64,000 nucleotides of DNA from Desulfitibacter sp. BRH_c19 (GTDB lineage Bacteria > Bacillota > DSM-16504 > Desulfitibacterales > Desulfitibacteraceae). The translations under genes and the position numbers were made by a program. The DNA lies in assembly GCA_001515945.1 (NCBI GenBank), contig LOER01000026.1, positions 270,821 to 334,820 of the forward strand, given 5' to 3'. Below are positions 60,487 through 64,000 of this stretch, piece after piece. The notes beneath the pieces were generated by a model. It did no database searches, was not told the origin of the DNA, and saw nothing but the letters and a program-made list of their open reading frames with translations. The number at the start of each line of letters is the position of its first letter. Within the stretch, counting starts at the first letter, position 1.

Positions 60487-63222
60487 ATGAAGAGATCATT
60501 AATTGTTGTTTTAACAATCGCTGTCCTTCTATTCGCTTTTGCTGGCCTTGCAGTTGCTGCTGATTCTGCTGAAGAATCTGCTGATAGACTGTTTGACCTA
60601 GGATTTATTGAAGGATATACCGATGGTAGTTTTGGATTAGAAAATAATATTACACGTGCAGAATTTGCAAAAATTGCAGTTATCTCATCAGGTTTTGAAG
60701 ATGCTGCTGATTTACTTGTAAATTCACCATCACAGTTTTCAGACGTTAAAAGTGGTGTTTGGTACTCAGGTTGGATTAATGTAGCAGCTTCCCAAGGTTT
60801 TGTTAAGGGTGACCCAGCTGGAACATTTAGACCAAACGATCAAATTAGAGCTTCTGAAGTTGTAACTGTTCTTTTAAGAGTTCTTGGTTACAATGACAAT
60901 CTTCCAGGTGCATGGCCAACTAATTACCTAGTTAAGGCTGCAGGTCTTGGAATTACTAGTGGGATTGCTTTTGATGCTAGTGGAGCTATTGAGCGTGGCA
61001 AAGTATTCCAAATGCTAAGCAAGACTTTAGATGAAGATGTTGTTGAGTATGACCATGAATATGCTCTTGGTTTCCGCTCCAAAAATGTTTCCTTATTAGA
61101 AGATGCTTTAGATTTAGTAAAAGTTAACGCTTATGTAACAGATATTCCAAGAACAAGCAATTTAGATGACGATGAAATTGAAATTGGTGGAACTACTTAT
61201 GACCTAAAAGTAGCTGTTGACTATGAGAAGTTCTTTGGTACTAAAGTTACAGCTTATGTAAACGATGATGATGAAGTTCTAAGCATTAAATTACATGGTG
61301 ACAACACTATCGTTTATGATGCATTAGAAGACATTGATGAAGACGAGTTAACAGCTGTTGCTGCTGACAAAGACTATGACTTTGCAGATGAAGATGACGT
61401 TGTTGCTATTTGGATTAATGGCGAAGAAGAAGATGTAGATGAATTAGATGGCAACGTATATGACTATGCAAAAGTTGTATTAAACAAAGACAACGATGTA
61501 GTTTTTGTTGACGCTTATCAGTGGGATAATTTCTTAGTAGTCGAAGAACTTGATGGTTATGATGTAATCGGCTATGACGAGGAACTTGATGCAGAAGATT
61601 ACACAATCGTAAAAGATGGTATGACTATTACTCTAGATGAGTTAGAAGAAGGCGACATTTTATTCTATAATGAAGATGCTGAATATGCAGAAGTATTCAA
61701 TATGACTGTTGAAGGTGAAATGGAAGAAGTATTCGAAAGTAATTTCGAAGTTGCTGGTGAGTCATTTGAATATGACACAACTTATGATGGAAAAGCAGTT
61801 CAATACTTCAATGAAGATGGCGACATCGATGATTTTGATAAAGATGCAGCAGAAGAAATGCAAGAAGCAGAAGAAGATGTTGTAGTATTCATTGATAGAA
61901 ATGGCGATGCAGTATTTGTAGCCGGTGAACTTGGTGAAGTTTCCAAGACTACCATTGGTGCTGTATTGTATGAAGATATGGTAGGTTATAAGGATAGTAG
62001 AAACAAAGTTTATGCAGAACTAAAGGTCGTAAATGAAAATGGAACAGTTGTAACATATGATTTTAATTTAAATGACCTTGAAGCTATTGAAGTAGATGGT
62101 GACGAGGAATGGAATGATGATGCTGCTGATTTAACATTAGTAGGTAGTGCTTATCCATATACTGCCATAGATGCTGATGCTTATGGTAATCTCAATTTAC
62201 CAACTATGGGTGACGTTATTGAAATTACCCTTGATGACAATGGTGATATAGTAGAATTAGGTTTCTTTGTTAGTGATGTAGATAATACTTTTGCAAAGAC
62301 TTATGAATCAGGAGATACTTACATCGAAGGTAAAAGAATGAGCAGTAGTGTTCCTGTATTTATTGTAGATACAGCAGTCATAAATGGTTGGGGTACTTGG
62401 ACTGATAGTGACTGGGATGATGAAGACGTTGAAGTTATTACCTATGGTGAATTAGAAGAGGACGTTGATCTTAAATCTGGTGCTATTACCCATGATGGTT
62501 CCAAAGTGTTATATCTAGTCTTAACAGATTCAGATATGCAAAAAACAACTACAGAGCTAGCTATTCTTACTCAAGTAAGAAGAAATAGCGATGGAGAATT
62601 AACCAGAATTAAAGCTTTAGTGGGCGATGATGAAATAACATATTACATTGACGACCCTAAGACAGATAGTCAAGACTTTAAAGCTGGAGAAGCAGTAGTA
62701 CTTGAAATAATTGACTCCAATGGTAATGTAAAAGCTATAGAAGATGTAGTTGGTTCAGGTTATGAAGGTCCATCCTTTACTGTAACTAGTAGCTTTAAAG
62801 ATGAAGTAGTTGCTAGAGATCGTGAAGTTAAAGATTGGAAACTTGTTGCCGACGGATACATCTATGATGTATCAGATACTACTGATATTGAATTAATGAC
62901 ATTCTCTGAACTAAGAAGTGCAGAAGTTGGAACAACTGTTCAAGTTGTTTATGATGCAGAAGACACAGAAAAATATGTCAGATATTTCATAGTTGATCCA
63001 GCATCAACTAGCGGTGGCTCTGGTAGTGTAACAGGTGCAGAGGTTACTGGTCTAAGTGGTACTGTATTAGTAGTGAAAGAAGATGGTGTAACAACATCCT
63101 TAGATATGAGTGCCGATGTAGTTGTTACTGGCGGAACATTATCTACAGGAGATATTATTGATTATCAATTAGGTCAGTCTTCAAATGAAGTAATTTATAT
63201 CGAGATTAAAGCAGATAATTAA
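60487..63222 (+). CDS. S-layer protein with three SLH domains
   Basis: 911 residues. Signal peptide (about 1-24, ending AVAAD) then three SLH repeats: LGFIEGYTDGSFGLENNITR (about 33-52), ASQGFVKGDPAGTFRPNDQI (about 103-122) and a third near 146-185. These bind pyruvylated wall polymer. The remaining 700 residues are extremely rich in D and E, with many DDD/EED clusters, no cysteine, and beta-rich repeats with G-D-x-[VI] patterns. Ribosome site AGGGGGAAATAAAAAG. Probably the major surface-lattice protein; the acidity may suit salt or calcium. Confidence 0.92.
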   Translation: MKRSLIVVLTIAVLLFAFAGLAVAADSAEESADRLFDLGFIEGYTDGSFGLENNITRAEFAKIAVISSGFEDAADLLVNSPSQFSDVKSGVWYSGWINVAASQGFVKGDPAGTFRPNDQIRASEVVTVLLRVLGYNDNLPGAWPTNYLVKAAGLGITSGIAFDASGAIERGKVFQMLSKTLDEDVVEYDHEYALGFRSKNVSLLEDALDLVKVNAYVTDIPRTSNLDDDEIEIGGTTYDLKVAVDYEKFFGTKVTAYVNDDDEVLSIKLHGDNTIVYDALEDIDEDELTAVAADKDYDFADEDDVVAIWINGEEEDVDELDGNVYDYAKVVLNKDNDVVFVDAYQWDNFLVVEELDGYDVIGYDEELDAEDYTIVKDGMTITLDELEEGDILFYNEDAEYAEVFNMTVEGEMEEVFESNFEVAGESFEYDTTYDGKAVQYFNEDGDIDDFDKDAAEEMQEAEEDVVVFIDRNGDAVFVAGELGEVSKTTIGAVLYEDMVGYKDSRNKVYAELKVVNENGTVVTYDFNLNDLEAIEVDGDEEWNDDAADLTLVGSAYPYTAIDADAYGNLNLPTMGDVIEITLDDNGDIVELGFFVSDVDNTFAKTYESGDTYIEGKRMSSSVPVFIVDTAVINGWGTWTDSDWDDEDVEVITYGELEEDVDLKSGAITHDGSKVLYLVLTDSDMQKTTTELAILTQVRRNSDGELTRIKALVGDDEITYYIDDPKTDSQDFKAGEAVVLEIIDSNGNVKAIEDVVGSGYEGPSFTVTSSFKDEVVARDREVKDWKLVADGYIYDVSDTTDIELMTFSELRSAEVGTTVQVVYDAEDTEKYVRYFIVDPASTSGGSGSVTGAEVTGLSGTVLVVKEDGVTTSLDMSADVVVTGGTLSTGDIIDYQLGQSSNEVIYIEIKADN

Positions 63223-63240
63223 TAGTAAATAGTATAGTTT

Positions 63241-63274
63241 AAGCGATAGGGTAATCTCCTATCGCTTTTTTTTT
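63241..63274 (+). terminator. Intrinsic terminator of the S-layer gene
   Basis: AAGCGATAGG (63241-63250) pairs perfectly with CCTATCGCTT (63258-63267), 7-nt loop, then nine T residues. Confidence 0.95.
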
Positions 63275-63280
63275 GAAAAA

Positions 63281-63303
63281 TATGGGGACAGGTACCTTGC
63301 TTC
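63281..63303 (+). repeat. REP-like palindrome, family D (degenerate)
   Basis: TATGGGGACAGGTACCTTGC: the family D core with decayed arms. Confidence 0.55.
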
Positions 63304-63362
63304 AATAACTTTTGTCGAAAATTGACCAATAGAGATAATGAAAAGATAAAGAAATAGACCTG

Positions 63363-63412
63363 ACAAGAAGGACCTCAGCGGAGAAATCTAAATCCAAAGG
63401 GGTTCTTTTTTG
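63363..63412 (+). terminator. Possible second terminator
   Basis: AAGGACCTC and GGGGTTCTT pair with G-T mismatches, then TTTT. Weak. Confidence 0.35.
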
Positions 63413-63415
63413 CGA

Positions 63416-63442
63416 AACCAAGGGGACAGGTACGTTGATTTG
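63416..63442 (+). repeat. REP-like palindrome, family D
   Basis: AACCAA, core GGGGACAGGTACG, then TTGATTT, nearly the same as the copy at 50204. Nothing else is recognised between here and the toxin gene. Confidence 0.7.
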
Positions 63443-63618
63443 AAAAAGCCATAGTAGAAGTATCTCATAAAAATATTTCCCTTTCAGTAAACAGATTTTA
63501 TTATTTAATCTGTCTACCTTAAGGAGAGCATATAACGGAGCAATCTATATGGACAGTTTTTTCTTTTGGTGAATGTTCCTTGTGACCATATAATCAAACA
63601 CAATTGTCTGTTTGCCAA

Positions 63619-63939
63619 TCATTTATTCTTTATTTGTTTTAGAATCTGAGTATAATTTCTAGCACCATGAAGAATGCGGTAGATGTAAACCTTATCATCT
63701 ATATAACGGTAAAAGGCAATGTAAGGGTCAATTATGACCATACGAAAATTATGATATTTTAGTGACTTGGTTGTTAACTTGACACCAGAGTTTGGAAAAT
63801 GTTCAAGGTGGTGTAATGAAAACATAATTCTATTGAGCATATTCTCTGCAGCTGAAAGGTCATCCAATAAAATATAGTCAAAGATTTCATCAAGATCCTC
63901 ATAAGCTGCAGGAAGGAGCTCAACGTGAAATTTTTTCAT
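63619..63939 (-). CDS. ParE/RelE-superfamily toxin
   Basis: 106 residues on the minus strand. The N-terminal FHVELLPAAYEDLDEIFDYI and later NFRMVIIDPYIAFYRYIDDKVYIYRILHGARNY follow the ParE/RelE fold (helix hairpin, then beta-sheet with a basic end). Such toxins poison gyrase or cut mRNA on ribosomes; which applies cannot be told here. Its start overlaps the end of an upstream minus-strand frame by 20 nt, the normal antitoxin-toxin coupling. Confidence 0.85.
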   Translation of the reverse strand: MKKFHVELLPAAYEDLDEIFDYILLDDLSAAENMLNRIMFSLHHLEHFPNSGVKLTTKSLKYHNFRMVIIDPYIAFYRYIDDKVYIYRILHGARNYTQILKQIKNK

Positions 63940-64000
63940 TTATTTTTCTCCGAATTCTATTTTCAGCTTCATCAAGAGTAACAGTAGGTGCTCCAGCGAG
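63920..64000 (-). CDS. Probable antitoxin, C-terminal fragment
   Basis: A minus-strand frame enters from the right edge and ends at 63920 with APTVTLDEAENRIRRKINEK then ISR. It overlaps the toxin start by 20 nt. Size, order and overlap fit the antitoxin of a type II pair. The DNA-binding domain is outside the window, so its family is not assigned. Confidence 0.6.
   Translation of the reverse strand, partial: LAGAPTVTLDEAENRIRRKINEKISR

Noticed and set aside
60317..60517. Minus-strand frame in the S-layer leader
   Set aside because: It has no ribosome site or recognisable motif and overlaps the S-layer signal peptide codons.

Overview
This window looks like a chromosomal segment of an anaerobic, endospore-forming Firmicute of the Clostridia type. 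The DNA is visibly AT-rich, and almost every gene lies on the + strand. It carries sporulation genes (spoIID, spoIIQ, spoIIID), a Gram-positive style wall-polymer and S-layer set, and a tungsten-type aldehyde:ferredoxin oxidoreductase. Several cation/proton antiporters would fit an alkaline or sodium-rich habitat, but that is only an inference. No rRNA, tRNA or CRISPR array was seen.

The backbone follows a gene order known from Bacillus subtilis and relatives: prfA-prmC-(ywlC)-mntP-ywlE-rpiB-glyA, then wecB-atp operon, then ywmB-murA-spoIID-spoIIQ-spoIIID-mbl. Region 1-8.2 kb holds translation and metal/ion housekeeping genes. Region 8.4-15.8 kb is an eleven-gene Mrp/Mbh-type antiporter operon with a split MrpA and three large antiporter-like subunits. 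Region 16.3-21.9 kb is a tungsten/molybdenum set (AOR, radical SAM maturase, MoaD-like, MoeA) interrupted by a REP-associated transposase. Region 22-32.8 kb is accessory: a histidine-rich protein with a two-component system, arginase, a LysR/YeiH pair, a second REP-associated transposase, a PAS-GGDEF-EAL protein and a duplicated MazG-like protein. Region 33-41.9 kb is wecB and the full atpZIBEFHAGDC operon. Region 42-54.5 kb is the sporulation/cell-shape block, interrupted by a pilin, a ligase-like membrane protein, a tandem duplication of the spoIIID 5' region and an AAA ATPase. Region 54.6-63.2 kb is envelope assembly: three LCP-type proteins, a TagA/WecG glycosyltransferase and a 911-residue SLH S-layer protein. 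A toxin-antitoxin pair sits at the right edge.

The most striking feature lies between the genes. Two RAYT-type HUH transposases are each flanked by inverted copies of a different small palindrome (family A around one, family B around the other). Further solo copies of both families, and of two related families (C and D), are scattered through the window. All share a GGGAC-type core. These palindromes supply the stop codon of rpiB, the last codons of one transposase and a likely terminator for the antiporter operon. A separate class of degenerate 7-bp repeats (TCTGAAT-like), often arranged as fold-backs, occupies at least ten intergenic sites. Remnants that look like IS200/IS605 ends add a third repeat class.

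Functionally, WecB (UDP-ManNAc), TagA/WecG (ManNAc transfer), the LCP proteins (polymer attachment) and the SLH protein (binding to wall polymer) form a plausible surface-assembly chain. The ATP synthase c-subunit looks proton-type. Ion circulation may therefore be shared between the H+ ATP synthase, the Mrp/Mbh-like complex and the CPA2 antiporter.
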